Positions 11,691-25,028 of a stretch of DNA of 64,000 nucleotides are shown piece after piece. The notes beneath the pieces are model-generated. The model was not told the origin of the DNA, did no database searches, and saw only the letters and a list, made by a program, of their open reading frames with translations. Positions within the stretch are counted from its first letter, which is position 1. The number at the start of each line of letters is the position of its first letter. The position numbers were made by a program, and so were the translations under genes. The stretch is taken from positions 80,067 to 144,066 of the forward strand of contig JBBHKE010000300.1 of NCBI GenBank assembly GCA_037447655.1, given 5' to 3'. The stretch is from Zygnema cylindricum. Taxonomy: Eukaryota > Streptophyta > Zygnematophyceae > Zygnematales > Zygnemataceae.

Positions 11691-13455
11691 GGAACTGACC
11701 TAGTTTCAAACACCATCGTTCGCTTGTTTAAGGGAAGACCCTTATTGCATAGTTTGCGATGCAAAAACCATCAGGGTACAAAAGGGGTTAAAAAAAGAAA
11801 GAACAACATTTAAACACTACAAGAATTGAAAGAAAATAAGCACGGAGAATAAACAAAAAAGTCTATGCTAACTAAAATAAGTAACCACCAAAACTAATTT
11901 AATCTACTAAAGATGACTATCTACATAGAGAAATGAACTACATTACACAACTACCCACAACCCTAACAAAATAAAATCCTCACCTCCAAAAATCGTGGAT
12001 GTAGATACGATCCCTTAGTGGAAGATTTGGGAGGCGACTCCTCTCATTGGCCAACGTGCTTCAACTGTTGAGAGTCAGGGCTTGCACTCGTTGAAGGGCA
12101 ATAGAGACGCTCCAACGTAACCGCGCATCAATCCACGACCCGGAACGCGGATGTAAACAATTGTAGAAAGACTAGGAAGGACCCTCGTTGGGTGACTCTA
12201 TAAGTTTACAAACCACTTCTTCATTTCCATTTTTTTTGTAATATCTTGTGAGCTCTTTTCCCACTTTATTTTGGAGAATGTAATCCACGATTCTTTTGTA
12301 GTCATAACCATCACAAACATGACTTCACGGTAAAGGCTAACACTTTGAATCATTTTACCTCTCACCACTTTATCTAATTATCATAATTTACATGCCTCCA
12401 ATTTTTATGCCACAAGTCATGATCAGATATGACACTAGAATATAAGTTGTTGATGATTCTATTATTCCCACCCATAGTTGATTTAACCATATCATTTTCT
12501 TTTATTTACCCAACCTTGCTAACTAGTTACTTCACCTCGCTACTAATTGTCTCAAAGCTTTCATTTTCAATAAAAAAAGGAGAGCACAAGTTTTTGGGAA
12601 CAACATTGATACAAAATATCTTCTAGACTCCGTTAGCGTCATTCACACCTATTTTCAATGTTGATTTGACAACCCCCTTGGATTTGGTAATTTGATTGGT
12701 TCAATTTACAAAATAAATTATAATGAAAGAGGTTTCCTCTAGAGCTACAACCTCGTTGTCACACATACATATTGCATGTCTATAGTCCATTATCGATTTG
12801 TTCGAAAAAGCTCCACAACCACCTTCCGCCATATAGATAAAATCTTAAAGGAAAAAAGAAACCTCCAAAAACTTACCTTCCTTTATATTTGCGCAGAGAT
12901 TTTTTATTTCGGATTTGCTTTTTGCTTGGACGCTCCATAATAAACCTTCCGGTGTCTTAGTTTGTGGCGATACCAACATGTGTGCTTCCCTCCATTTCCT
13001 TTACCTTTTGCTTCACCAAAGTTGGCTCCTTATTTTCCATTTTGTCATTAAATGACTTCGATGAAAATGCCTCCATTTCTCTCTCTTGCGATATTAGTAT
13101 CTGTCTATGTTGTTGTAAAAGACCAGCCATATGTTACCTAAACCAATATATGATTCCTCCACAATGGTCCAAAGTCAATTTTTCAGCTGATAATCCATGA
13201 CCATCGCTTTCCAAAAAAAGTGCTATGTACCGCTGAACAAAAACAAATTTATGTGTGGGCCCATAACCTGTTCTTTATATATTCGCCAAATAACTAGCAT
13301 CGTAGAGTTATTTAAAACCTTAAAATAACTTAAAAAACCCTAAAAATGCCTCGATTCAATTTAGTCCATTGCCTATTAATTGAAAATGTCAACATTTTGA
13401 TAAATGACATTCTTGAAATATTAAATGCGACTGATTACACGTTGATCAACGAATG
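11691..13455. other. Intergenic, no supported gene
   Basis: AT-rich sequence with no recognised gene. On the minus strand between about 12330 and 12000 a decayed frame reads sensibly (GYDYKRIVDYILQNKVGKEL, then SPNEGPS) before stops. It could be an old gene or transposon fragment; I do not recognise it. Confidence 0.4.
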
Positions 13456-13458
13456 TTA

Positions 13459-14228
13459 GGGTACGGCCCCATGTGGCTAAGTATTGGTTTTTTTTTTGTC
13501 GTTTTCCTTTAAAACTTAGCGTCGTACTGTTAAAGTTGCAACCGTACGAAAAAATTGCAAAATTGTAGAGTACAATTTGCGTCATCGTCGAACTTAAGAT
13601 GTCCGAAAATTCGTCTTGTGTGTTTCTGACCCACTGTCACTTCATCTTCAAACTTATCTTAAAACACATCGGCTATGTGTTTTAAATAAAGTAAAAATGC
13701 TTTGACAAATAGGAAAACATATTCCGCGTGTGAAAAGTTTCCATAAGTTTTGACGACGAAAAAAAGTACAGGGTTGTTTGTTTTTGTCCGCAAGCATCTT
13801 GTACGTTTTTTTTTTTGCAAGGGTCTTGATGCGGTAGTGTCATTTCACGGAAAGGTGAAATATTTGTGAAGGTGAAATATCTGCGAAGTCATGGCGGCCG
13901 GAGAGGAGAGGTTTACGCAAAGGCATGTTGTACAGCCACGGCTACAAGGCTATACATCTACGATGTCACGCAATGACATGCGTCATACTGAATCGTTCAA
14001 AAATTACGATGTGTTTTGCGACACTCCAAAAGTTTCAAAAAATACGGTGCGTCATTGCGGATTGTAGATGTTGACAGCCGTCATGGGCATTGTCGACGAA
14101 TACAATCGTCATACCTTTAAGTAACAATTTCATTGTTACGCATAGGGACACCTGAAATCCAGGTTCGCCGGATCTGCCCTAAAAAACAAAGTAAGTTCGC
14201 TAAGCAACAAGAACATGGGGCCGTACCC
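13459..14228 (+). mobile_element. A-family TIR element (copy A3, solitary)
   Basis: The cleanest copy of the family: 770 bp, ends GGGTACGGCCCCATGTGG and CATGGGGCCGTACCC, with exact TTA duplications at 13456-13458 and 14229-14231. No transposase is encoded. The 3-bp TTA/TAA duplication and GGGT ends fit PIF/Harbinger-type non-autonomous elements. Confidence 0.85.
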
Positions 14229-14231
14229 TTA

Positions 14232-15302
14232 GACTAATGAAAATAATTTTCTAAAACTACAGTATTACAATTATCCGTACACGTATCTTTTTGTCTTATA
14301 AAAGAGTTATGCCAAAATGAAAGTGGCCACAGTCACAACCTATCATGAATTCAAATTTAAAAAACTAGGCTGCTAGAAGGTGAATCTCACTCACAAAACT
14401 TGAACAATTGCATTATTTTGAACAAAGGCTATATTTAAATATTAGCTACATAGCGTGGACACGGTTTTCTAAACTTTCTAAACTTTGCCAGCTTTTTTAA
14501 ACATTGTACTCCATTTTTTTTGCACGTATACGATAACTAGAAAACGAGGAAAACTGAATCAACAAATGGTGATTATTCTTTATCAACGAATTTCTATAAA
14601 ACACAAAATTTCGTAACATACAACAATGGACATTGTAAAATCTTTTGTATATTTTTCATTAAAGTACATGATTGCCATGTAAGAAAAAAAATGGTATCTT
14701 GCTGACCACTGTGAAACATGTATATATCGCCCACCACTTTTTAATAAGCCGACAAAAAATTGGGGAGAAAATATTTAAGTCGCAAATTTTCGTCATTAAG
14801 GGGAAAAAAGTGTTGTAAAGAGTTTGGCGACAGCTGTATGTAAGTCGAAGATCTGAAACTTCACAGAAAACGCCACACTAAACCGTGGTTACTTTTTGTT
14901 TCTAGGGTTTTACATTGACCGTAGTAATTTTTTTTGTAAAATTTAATCAAACGCAAAAAAAATGGGACTTCAAATTATTTCGTTAAGGAAAATTTATTAA
15001 GGATTATGACAAAAAAAACAATAATATGTTTAAGCATATTATGAAGTATTATACTAGAGCATTGGATAAGCCATTCGCCAATTTTTACATATGCGAGTTG
15101 AAAAGTTTCCATAACTCGACTCATCCTGATAAAAATCAAAACAAATCGAAATAATAAATCAAAAGATCAAATTACAAGGTTCCAAAAGAAAACAAGATTG
15201 GACAAGTCGAGCTTGACACATTAGATTTACATAATTAAAGAGAATTGTTACTGCGTCGGGCTTAGTCAAACATACACATTTTCCGCTCTCCTAAAAACAC
15301 CA
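14232..15302. other. Intergenic, 3' side of the WDR7-like gene
   Basis: AT-rich, no reading frame of note and no repeat I could pair within the window. The lower part probably holds the 3' UTR of the WDR7-like gene, whose stop is at 15303-15305; no poly(A) signal was chosen. Confidence 0.4.
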
Positions 15303-15434
15303 TCAAAACACGGCTATTTCCACTCCATTGTGGTACAAAATAACGCGATTCTTGGGCGTCCATTCCAATCGAAATCCCAAATCGAGAGTTACGAGGGCCG
15401 TTCCCATCGGAGTCTGGCCTCGAGGTTTCCGACT
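15303..15434 (-). CDS. WDR7-like gene, exon 5 (terminal)
   Basis: Acceptor TTTTCCAG at 15435-15440. 43 codons plus TGA, containing LVTLDLGFRLEWTPKNRVIL then YHNGVEIAVF, which aligns with the last residues of the plant homologue. Found only by translating past the splice site. Confidence 0.85.
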   Translation of the reverse strand, partial: SRKPRGQTPMGTALVTLDLGFRLEWTPKNRVILYHNGVEIAVF

Positions 15435-18400
15435 CTGGAAAACACAAAAACACAAACCACTATTTTAGTTTACTAATGTATTTACATCTGGTCTACTTCA
15501 CTCCCTCTCCCCCTCCCCCTCCACCTCCCCCTCCCTCATACAAGTTCCACTGAAATCTGCAATATTCACATTAGCCACGATCTTGTCCACTATAAATATG
15601 GTATTATTTATATACCCATTTGAGACCCATCATAACGTTTCATAACACTTTTCAGCAGTAATTAGTATTTGACCATACAACAGCTTGAGAAAACCCGGAC
15701 AACCCTAAAAATCCTTAAAATACCAATCATTTTTAAAGTTACCAACTTTAATTCGGTTGCGACTTTTTTCAGCTGAAAACAATAAAATAGTGTCGATAAT
15801 AGTATTTAAGGGAGTAGTCCACCATCTGCCACATGCCCCTACACTAAATAAGTATTATTATCATTCTAATTTGGCATCCACAGTATTAAATCCTTTTAAT
15901 ATTAATTTGCGGTACAGTTTTGGTTGCCAGTTTTTGTACTTGACTTAGCAAAGACAAAAGAGTTTACGGATTTTCAAATATACAGACAACAATCCTCCAA
16001 GTAGTAACTTTTTTGATTCGTTATAAACCAGAAGAGTAAGATTCTTGAACCCTAAAAAACCTGAAAACCTAAAAAACCTAAAAACCTAAAAAACCCTAAA
16101 TTCATACTCCGGTCAGTTTTTTACAAACAACCGTTGACGGCCTATGATTCCAAATCGGCGATTTGAACCTGTGTTGATATCCTATTTTGCCATTTTTTTT
16201 TGTTTTTTTGCTATGACTATCAAGAAATACATCAACACCGTGTCACGTCACTGCACAACATTGCATCTAATAAAAAAAAAAACACAAAAAGTTAACAAGA
16301 GGAAAATCCTTTGTTACTACGTTTCCGTTATTGAGAAAACACACATTTACCACAACACCGCCCATCACTATTAGAGTTGAACATTTTTTGGGCAGTAAAA
16401 AATATTTAACTTTGTGACGACCGCTAGATTTTTTCTCGGAGGCAAGCAACCGAAAAGTAACGGTCTTTCTCTTTGACCATGATGTCACGATTGAAAATCG
16501 GAAAACTGTGTGACGAGAAAAAATACTTTTACTGCCCAAAAAATGTTTAAAGACTGCCCGAGAAATGCTTAACTCTAATACCTTCCCTTCCCAGTCCTTA
16601 ACTTCCCTTCCCAGTCCTTCCCTTCCCTTCCCAGTCCTTACCTCCCTTCCCAGTCCTTCCCTCCTTCCCTTTCCAGTCCTTCCCTCCCTTCCCAGTCCTT
16701 TCCTCCCTTCCCAGTCCTTCCCTCCCTTCCCAGTCCTTCCCTCCCTTCCCAGTCCTTCCCTTTCCTTCCCAGTCCTTCCCTTCTCTTCCCAGTCCTTACC
16801 TCCCCCGTTGGGCTCTGATCCGACGATTCTCCCACAAGACTGGGAAAAGACGAAATTCCCGGGAGAGGAGGGACAAGAACCATTTTCGAACATTGCATGA
16901 GAGTCGGTCCTCTACTAAGTTTTTCCCACCATTGGGACCCAAGGGACCACCATCTTAAAACCAACCCCCTTTGAGAGAAAGCCACTAATCCTTCGCCATC
17001 TGGCGAAAATGCGATAGCCGAAATTCCTCCGAGACTTCCCAAAATCGAAAGTTTTGCGATATTTCCGCCTCGATGGTGGAGACCCATTAATCCCGGATGT
17101 CCCGGAGGTCCACTCGCATCAAGGATTCGAACTTTTGAAGCACTGTAAAATTCAAAAACAAGGGTTTTATAGAGATTATTCAGGGTTTTCTTTAGAGTTT
17201 TTTTTCAGAGTTAGTTCATCCTTTTTAAGGTATTTGGGTATTTTGGTTGATTTATTTGATAGACTTATTTGACGATTTTGCGAATTGTTGAAGGGCATAT
17301 TCATCGTTGTCGTTGTGATTAATGAAACATGTAAATCTTTGTAAACAGAAATTTGTAAACCTTCAAAAAAATCAGTGGACAAGAATAAGGCAAAGTAGAG
17401 AGGCATAAAAGTGGGCCCAAACTAGCAATTGTCCAGATAAGAAAGAAACAATAAAAGTTCCTTATTGGGCCACAAAGTGTCAAAATATAGTCAAAATAAT
17501 CAAAATATCGATTGAAGGTTTTTGATGTTTTCTTTTCATTTATGTTATTGTAAGTAGTATAGACGAAAACATGTTTCTTTTGTGTCATAGTAGAATAAAT
17601 AAAATCAAAACGGTGTGTTTTCTTTTTGGCATCCGTACAGAATCAAGTTCCATATATATCTTCGTATACAGAAAAAGACAAACAAGAAAGATTATGACCT
17701 TATGTAATCAGGGGAAAAAGTCAACACACACGATAAACAGTCCGCAATACCGCTGAAACATCTAAAAAAACACAAAATAAAAATAAAAACTGCAATATAG
17801 GAAAAAAAGTTAAAAAAAAAACCTGTGTAAATCGTAAACGTGAACCGCCACATGTGCCGAATCTACGAGGGCCTCTCCAATTGCCAGCCTGGCATGTACA
17901 TTTGTACCGCTTCCATGGTGGAGAGAAGCCGTGGCAAAAATTTGAGGTAACTCCAGGGCTATACCCATAGCTCTCTGAAGACATTTCTTTCGTAAAGCGG
18001 GAACGGTGGGATCCATGGCTTGCATGAGGAAAACAGCGACCTGAAGTCCATACAACCTCGGAGAGATAAGTTTTGCATAGGTATAGATAAGGTTGGAAAG
18101 GTAAATTTGGAGAGATAAGTTTGGAGAGATAACCTTGGGCAAATACGTTTGGAGAGATAAGTTTGGATAGATAAGCTTGGATGGATAACTTTAGAGAGGG
18201 GAAAGTTTTGAGAGATATGTTTGAAGAGATAAGTTTTGGAGAGATGTCTGGAGAGATATGTTTGGAAAGATATGGTTGCAGAGATAAATTATACAGCTGA
18301 ATGAAGAAACCATTCTAATGTAATTGGTGCCTAAGCTTACGAGAACATTAGAAGTTTAAGAAGGGTTTGGTGAGAAAGAGTCTTTAACTTTTCTATATTT

Positions 18401-21400
18401 AAATTTGAGCCAGTAATAGAGCAAAGAGATGAAGAAAAAAAGGCCAGACACGGAAGGGTTTTTCTATTAGGGAAGGGTTTTTCTATAAGGGTATACTATG
18501 CCTCTAAGGTATCTGGAGAACGAGACTAAATCATATCTCAAAAGCAAAAGCTTGTTTGTTTTCCCATTCGACGAAAATATGAAAAAAAGAGTCAACTGAA
18601 AAGAGTCAACCGAAAAGAGTCAACCGAAAAGAGTCGACCAAAAAGAGTCAAATGACAGCTTACCATTGCAGTCTCACCTGATTAAGGTGTGAAATAACCG
18701 CTCTCGGATTCCCTCGAATCGCGGTAAGTAAAGCATTTAGTCCAATCTGATGGACCGGAGAATCCGGAGGAAGAGTTAAAAACTGAGCTTGTAGGGCGCC
18801 CAAAAAGGCAGGAATATTGGCAATAGCCAAAGCAGGTAAGAGAGCATTTGTCAAACTTTCTTTCACTCCTCTACTCCTCTCTCTCTCTCCGTATTTTTGA
18901 ATCCCGTGGTATCCCTTCGAAACTCCTCCTCCAGATGTGCCGGTCGAACCTTCTCCCGCGACGACTTGTCCCGAGACCCAATTACCAAATGTACTCGATC
19001 CAGTACTACTACCCCCAGAAAACCCTCCTCCTCCTTGTCCTGTTCCCTCTCCGCCCCCCTGTACTTCACTCCCTCCTACCTCGAGACTCTCGCAGAGGAG
19101 GAACACATCTGCAATGAGTCGAGGAATGTGTGGACCAATCAGAGGCTGCCAGGTGGACTGCATTCCCTCTGCAAGAAGCTCGGCTCCCGCGGACGAATGA
19201 TAACTATTCGCGGCTCTCACGAGACGAAGGAGAGGAGGAGCGAGAGAGGGAGAGAGATCCGGTCTCCCTTTACTAGGATACCATATAGCCAAAGCCGCTC
19301 CCATGACAATTTTAGCATTTTTGGCATCTTGTGGTGATCCTCCGATCCACACCGTCCAATCCTGAGCGTCGGTCGAGTCGAGCCAATCGGCGACTTCGGA
19401 AGGCTCCCATCCTCCCCAGTCAGGTTGGGGAGGGACATCTATGGCTAGAGGGAGAGGAGGAGGATAGGACGGTGGTTTTCCTGAGCCTGAGACGGGAAAA
19501 TTGTGAGATTTGTGAGGACCTTTGGGAGAATCTTTGACAGGATCTGATGGAGTTTGTGGTTGAGAAGATGGGCTTTGTAGTCGTGAAAAGGACGAGCTTC
19601 TCGAGGACATGGGAGTGTTGGGAAGAGAGAGACTTGAAGGATCATTAATACTGTTAATAAAAGGTTTATATCTCAAAATTGGAGGGAAACTTTGGAAAGC
19701 TGCGGAATGAAAAAGAGACCGCGCCACAGATCTGATATGAGGATCTGGATCTTGCCAAAAAAATGCTAATATTTCCAAAGAAGGAGGACAAAAGGGTTTA
19801 ATTTTTTTCCCTTCTCCCTCCCTCGAACTCGAGAGACCTTCCTGAAAGCCTTTAGTATAATGTTCCGCAAGTTTAAGGCAAGTTTGTCTCGCAGAAAGAC
19901 TGAGAAGAGAGAGTCGATTTGCTAAGGAAAGAGCTCCGAGAGAATGTAAAGCCGAAAAAATCGGAGACGACTGCCACATGTCGAGTCTCGATTCGAAGTT
20001 TGGGAATCCTAATGTTAAAGCTCCTTTATCCCCAATAATTGCTCCTCCAATCCAGACATTTTGAGGAATCGATACTCTCAAATCTTTCCTCACTTTCTCG
20101 TCCAAATTCTCGTCTATTCCCCAAATATGGAGGAGAGATAAAGCCAATCGCATACAACGTCCCTCCATTCCCAACAACCACAGTTCTGTATCAACATTAG
20201 TTTTGGAAAATTCTCCTCTTCCTCCCTCTCTAATCCCATCTTGAGTACTTTTTTTCCCGTCAAAATCCTTATCTACAACTGTCGTTTTGGATAATCCTGC
20301 TTTTCCATAAGCCCCGTTTTCTCCCACGGAATTGCTGACGATATCCTCCACACTTTTATCAGAAGTACTATTATTGACATCTCTCGCCTCCTCTCTCCTC
20401 TCCTCTCCTTGTGAAGTCGAAGAAAGGGCCAAAAGAAGCCTCAAATCGAAATTTACTATGGCCATTTCCGGAACCGGACAGCCTCCCTTTAAGGCCAAAC
20501 GTTCGAGTTTTTGTTGGTTTTGGAGTAAAGTTAAACCTTTAGTTAAACCTGGGTAAAAATCTTCAACTTGTTTTTGAAAAGAAGTAGTATTGGGAGTAAC
20601 TGCTTTTGAAGAAGTCAAATTGTCACTCGCCGATAAAGCTAAAGTAGCCATGGCTCCGGAAAAACTTGGGTTGAAAGAAGGACCAAAGGAACTCGAACGT
20701 AAAAAACCTTTCCCCTCTCTCGAATGATTATCTCCGTTTTCTTGAGTTTTTTCAGGTACTCGCAGTTTCCCAACTTTCGGTGCATTACTTTCATTCAGAG
20801 GGTCCAGTTTCAGGTCTTCATAAGTACTAATTGCCATTCCTCCATTAGATTCTACACGAGTAACCAAATGGGTATAAAGGGAAATAGCTTGTGGGCCTTT
20901 TAATACACGTTCTCTCGCTCCCGATTGTAAGTCCCATACAAAAAGAACATCTTCAGTAGAGTTTTCGGAAGCGACCTTCTTATTAAGCCTCACTCTCTCC
21001 TCCTCCTCCTCCTCCGGCTTCGAGGAAACTGCCAAAACATGTACCCCATTTGCGGTTTCCACTTCCCTGTCGAACATTTCACGTTTCTCCTTCAATTCCT
21101 TACTCTCTTTAAGTCTTTTTTTTCCTAAGTCGACCTCTGTGGACCAACTACAGAGACACCCCAAATAACCTTGATGACTATCCCATATCACTCCCTTCGG
21201 TACGTTTTGATGACCTCCGAAAATTCTCTCACAACTTAAAGTCTCGAGAGAGGAAAGGGCTACGACTCCATCTTTCGAGATCGAAAGAAAACAAAAAGCC
21301 CAAGGAGGAGAGGTCCCTACCGGTGGTAACCTTATCTGACAAACAGGACTTGTATGAGGATGTAATACAGCCATGAGAGAGATACCTCCCAATAGAAAGT

Positions 21401-24400
21401 CTCCGTCCACTCCCTCTCCTCCCAAATCCCAAATCCGTACAGTCCAGTCCATACCTCCGGAGAGAAGAACTCGAACAGGTTGTCTTCCCGGTGACCCATA
21501 ATAGAAAAAATTTCTATGATGAGGTGAAGAATACATTTCTCCTCCTCTACCAGAGGACCCACTATGTTGAAGAAGACATAAGACCGGTCCAATATGACCT
21601 CTCAGTCTCTGCATTGGGAGAGGATTACTCGAGGTATCGAGCTTTTTTCCTCCTTTTAAACTGACTTCACCGTAATTTTGCCAGCTGTCAGCTGTCAGAG
21701 CGAGAACAGTAATTAAACCGCTCGCGTATCCTCTCACGAGGACAGCTGGCGCGAGACGACCACCTCCGATGAGACAGCTGGCAGTTACTTTATCTTCTTC
21801 ACCTTCTTCCTCCTCCGTCTGCTGTGCATATTTGTAATCTCTCTGTCTATCTCTCCCTTTGCCTCTATGTGTTTCTGATCGCCAACCTTCCCGCATAAGA
21901 GTTCTCTCACAGAGAACACCCTCAAGGGAACCAGATTCATTTATTTTGTTTTCTTGGAAAGAATTGTCTGTGTGAGAAAACATTTGATCACGTAAACGAC
22001 GGATTTCCACTTCTACATTATTATTACAACTATCGAATTCATTTCCCAGGATAGATGAACCTCCTACCATCCTTACTATCATATTACCAATCTGTGAAAA
22101 GTGACAAGAGAAGAGAGACAGAGAGGACATGGAGACGGATTGAACAGATGGAAAAACAGTAACAACCCGTATTTCGGAACCTATCTTGGAGGGAGATAAG
22201 GCAAAAGAACAGATTTTTGCAGCCCCAATATCATCCCAGATAAGAAACCGATAGGCCGGAAAATCTCCTCTCCCATCAGAAACTTGAGAATCACATCGTT
22301 TATCCCATACTGAGAAATTTTCTAAGAAGATTCCGCCAGCAAACAGACGAGGTAGATTAACTGAGTGACTGTCGATCATATTTTCCTGGTCGCCTTCTGT
22401 TTTACTTATCCTTAAAAGTCTCTCCTCCACATCTACTCTTCCTGTCACTTCCTCCTCGAAGTATAGCTTCTTATGAACCGTCTTTCCGGATTCGACCATT
22501 TTTAAAACCCAACAACGAGAGAAAACATAGAGGACCAGTAAACCATCCGGAGAAAATTGTACCGCCTGAAGAGTACCGGTTTCTATTAAAAGTTTCCCCT
22601 CATCGATACCCAAACCTGCCTCTCCCGCAGACTGTTTATTATCACTCTCTCCTTCCCATTCCATTATATCCACCACCTCCTTTCCAACGACTCCCTCTCT
22701 CTTTAAAACTGGTCCAGTCTCACGCCCTTCAATTCCATTGGCTACACCTGTCTTCAGTATTCCCTCCCAGCTGTAAATTTTCCCCATTTTACTTGCGGCA
22801 ATAACAATAAAACGTGTTTTTCCTCCTCCGTCTTTCTCGGGAATCCCAATTACACGCAAATTATTTCCCAAAATATCATTAACCAGCCTCTCCCTTCTCC
22901 CGATCGTCTGTACAATCGTTAAACTTTTCACATCAACAATTATCACGCAACTGCCCCTAACACTCCTCTCTGTCTGAACGCTTCCCAACTCTCCTTCCCT
23001 ATCCTCCCTCCCCTCCTTTTCCTCTTCCCTCTCCTCCGGGCTGACCCCATTACAACCAATACACACATAACGGGAGTCATGTGACAATCTTGTCCCACTG
23101 ACCGGGGTTCCCGTCCATGAAGGCAATTTTTGTCTTATTCGACATCGTCCGGTCAGGGAATCCCACACGCATAACACTCCTTCCAAGCAAGAACTTATAA
23201 CTGAATTGATTCGAGTTTCTTTCGACACCGCTCCTTGTCTCCCATTTTCTGAAACTCCTTTTGGAAAATTCGGAGGGAGAGACGACAAACGAGTATGATT
23301 AGTAGAAGCTGAGACAGGGGTAGAGGGAGAACTGCTGGTACATGGAGAGAGAAAGGTAATGGGAAAATTGTGACCATGAAGGAGAGAAGCTGGCCAGACT
23401 TTCCGAGTACAGCTGGAATTCTGGTAGAAAAGGCCAAAAAAAAAAAAAAAAAACGGATTAAAATTAGTTTATTTGGTCCAAAACCTCGGGGCCTTTAAAT
23501 CTTCGGTACTAAGTTTGGAAATACTACATATCAAATCAGATTTAAACTGACATTAGTGAAATTTTCGACAAAATCTGCTCAAGAACAATTTAAAAAGTCG
23601 ACGCTCTAGTCTCTTTCAAGGCGACGAAGAATCGTCTTCATACACCCGAAAAACGCTGAAAAAAAAATACCAGAAACTCGTAAAAATTGACCCAAAAACA
23701 AACAAACAACACCCAAAATCACACAAATTGACCCGGGAAACGTGCAAAACAAGCAAAAACAAGGAAAAAAGTACCCAAAACCCAACTTCACACAGAATTA
23801 AGAGACAGCCACAAAAAACAAAACATTGAGACCGATGCATCGATACAATACATTGATGCGAAACATAATAACGTAACAAAAACATGGGCTCAAAACAAAA
23901 ATGAAAACCCCATTTACTATAAGAACAAGCAGGCTTTTAGAGGCTTTGATGAAATCAAGATTGATACATAGATGTACTTCGACATTTAAATTGTGAGGAA
24001 AAAAATTAAAACTCTTCAGAGACCCATGTGAATGGAAGGTTTTAAATAGTAACTAACGTAAAAAACAGAACAAAATTTGTACGCACTTCAATGAAAAAAA
24101 GTCCTCAAAAAGGTTACAAATGCATACAATCACTATGCAAAAAAAAAAACCAAGTAGGGGAAACAAAAAAAAAAAAAATAGAAAAGGCTCCAGAGCATGT
24201 TATTGGCAAGTTTTACGCCCCAAATTTGCTTTGAATAAAAGGACTGTCCCAAGGTTAGGGTGACTTTTGAGTGGTTCCAAATAATTAAAAGTCATAAATT
24301 CAGTTCGATTTCCCTTATTAAAAATTTTTGCAGTGATCAAGAAAACTAAAAGTGGTCTTATCTTCCGGCGATCACTCAACATATATATATATAATAATAT

Positions 24401-25028
24401 AAATATATATATATATATGATATTTTTGTGAAGCTAATAGTGGAGATCCTATAAGTCAAGTTTACAAAGAGTTATGATACGACACAAACTAGAGGAAATA
24501 TTTCTTAAGAATTTCGAATAATAAAAATTAATTACAGTATAAAGAATTTAAAAGTACATAAAAGCCCGAGAAAACAAACCTTTACGAGACCGAAAATGCC
24601 CTAAAATCTCTCCAAATAGATAAAATACCTAATAGCTTCAAGATTCCCGAATGTAAAAACTCCTAAAGACTTAAAATTGACTTTAAATAAAACGACAAAA
24701 AATGTAAAACCCTAAACATATTTCAAAAGAAATCCTAAAAAGTAAAAATGTCCGGTCAAAGGCTCCAAAACAAAAAAAGATCAAAAAATAAAATCACCTT
24801 TCCTTCGGACTCATTTTCTCTCTCCTTTCTTCCTCCTCCTCCTTCACTCGCCTCAGGAGATTGCCACGTGTCAAAAGCCTCAGTATCAATCCTCCAGCGA
24901 ACCACGTGGCCCTCCCTGCCACCTGTCCAAATGGATGGAGGCCATGGAATTACAGCAAGACAAGAAACGGAATGGTCGGGGGGCTGCTCCGACCACAGAG
25001 CATGTGCCACGTGGCAACGAGCACTCAT
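15303..25028 (-). CDS. WDR7-like WD40 repeat protein (plant transducin/WD40 family), five exons
   Basis: Five exons, 24798-25028, 18678-23420, 17823-18040, 16800-17142 and 15303-15434, join with matching phases into one frame of about 1888 residues. The N-terminus (ALWSEQPPDHSVSCLAVI, then IWTGGREGHVVRWRI) and the segment SCLEGVLCVWDSLTGRCR follow the plant homologue of animal WDR7 (rabconnectin-3 beta). The C-terminus (FSPDGEGLVAFSQRGLVLRW, then LGFRLEWTPKNRVILYHNGV) does too. The animal protein works with DMXL proteins in regulating the V-ATPase; a similar role here is inference. A clear WD repeat (LLSGGMDWTVRIWDLGG) lies near residues 725-745. The protein is several hundred residues longer than I recall for flowering-plant homologues because exon 2 carries acidic and Ser/Gly-rich insertions. 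Start chosen at the ATG aligned with family N-termini. Confidence 0.88.
16371..16578. mobile_element. Foldback MITE in WDR7-like intron 4
   Basis: About 208 bp. The ends TTAGAGTTGAACATTTTTTG and CATTTCTCGGGCAGT-related sequence ending TTAACTCTAA are inverted repeats that both carry TTGGGCAGTAAAA. TA lies directly outside each end, as for Tc1/mariner-type elements. No coding sequence. Confidence 0.6.
16579..16800. repeat. CCCTTCCCAGTCCTT minisatellite at the exon 4 / intron 4 boundary
   Basis: About fourteen units of roughly 15 bp (CCCTTCCCAGTCCTTC on the plus strand) fill the intron directly after the exon 4 donor. Read on the gene strand, one internal unit (about 16630-16645) again contains GGTAAGGACTGGG, a duplicate of the donor site. 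Confidence 0.85.
16800..17142 (-). CDS. WDR7-like gene, exon 4
   Basis: Acceptor TTTTACAG at 17143-17144. The first base completes the split Ser codon, then the frame reads ASKVRILDASGPPGHPGLMG and SLGSQWWEKLSRGPTLMQCS. It ends GGGGGAG before donor GTAAGG at 16799, phase 0. The donor is the first unit of a minisatellite that fills the start of the intron. Confidence 0.85.
17823..18040 (-). CDS. WDR7-like gene, exon 3
   Basis: Acceptor TTCAG before GTCGCTG at 18040; donor after CACAG at 17823 with a poly(T)-type intron start (GTTTTTT). It encodes VAVFLMQAMDPTVPALRKKC and DSAHVAVHVYDLH, which match the helical C-terminal part of the plant homologue. It leaves two bases of a codon (phase 2). 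Confidence 0.85.
18678..23420 (-). CDS. WDR7-like gene, exon 2 (4.7 kb)
   Basis: It begins after a long polypyrimidine tract and CTACCAG (acceptor at 23421-23422) and ends CAG before GTGAGA. It is exactly 1581 codons, phase 0 at both ends. It continues exon 1 with KVWPASLLHGHNFPITFLSP, which fills the gap before INSVISSCLEGVLCVWDS. A second possible donor (ATG/GTAAGC) lies about 20 bp downstream but fits the protein less well. Confidence 0.85.
24379..24418. repeat. AT microsatellite in WDR7-like intron 1
   Basis: Tracts of (AT)n with short interruptions. The rest of intron 1 (23421-24797) is AT-rich with nothing else identified. Confidence 0.7.
24798..25028 (-). CDS. WDR7-like gene, exon 1
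   Basis: 77 codons from the ATG at 25026-25028 to AAG, followed by donor GTGATT at 24797 (phase 0). It encodes the first WD-like blade (PPDHSVSCLAVIPWPPSIWT) and a polar Glu/Gly-rich end. A longer in-frame N-terminus (to 25130) is open but looks unlike the family. Confidence 0.8.
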
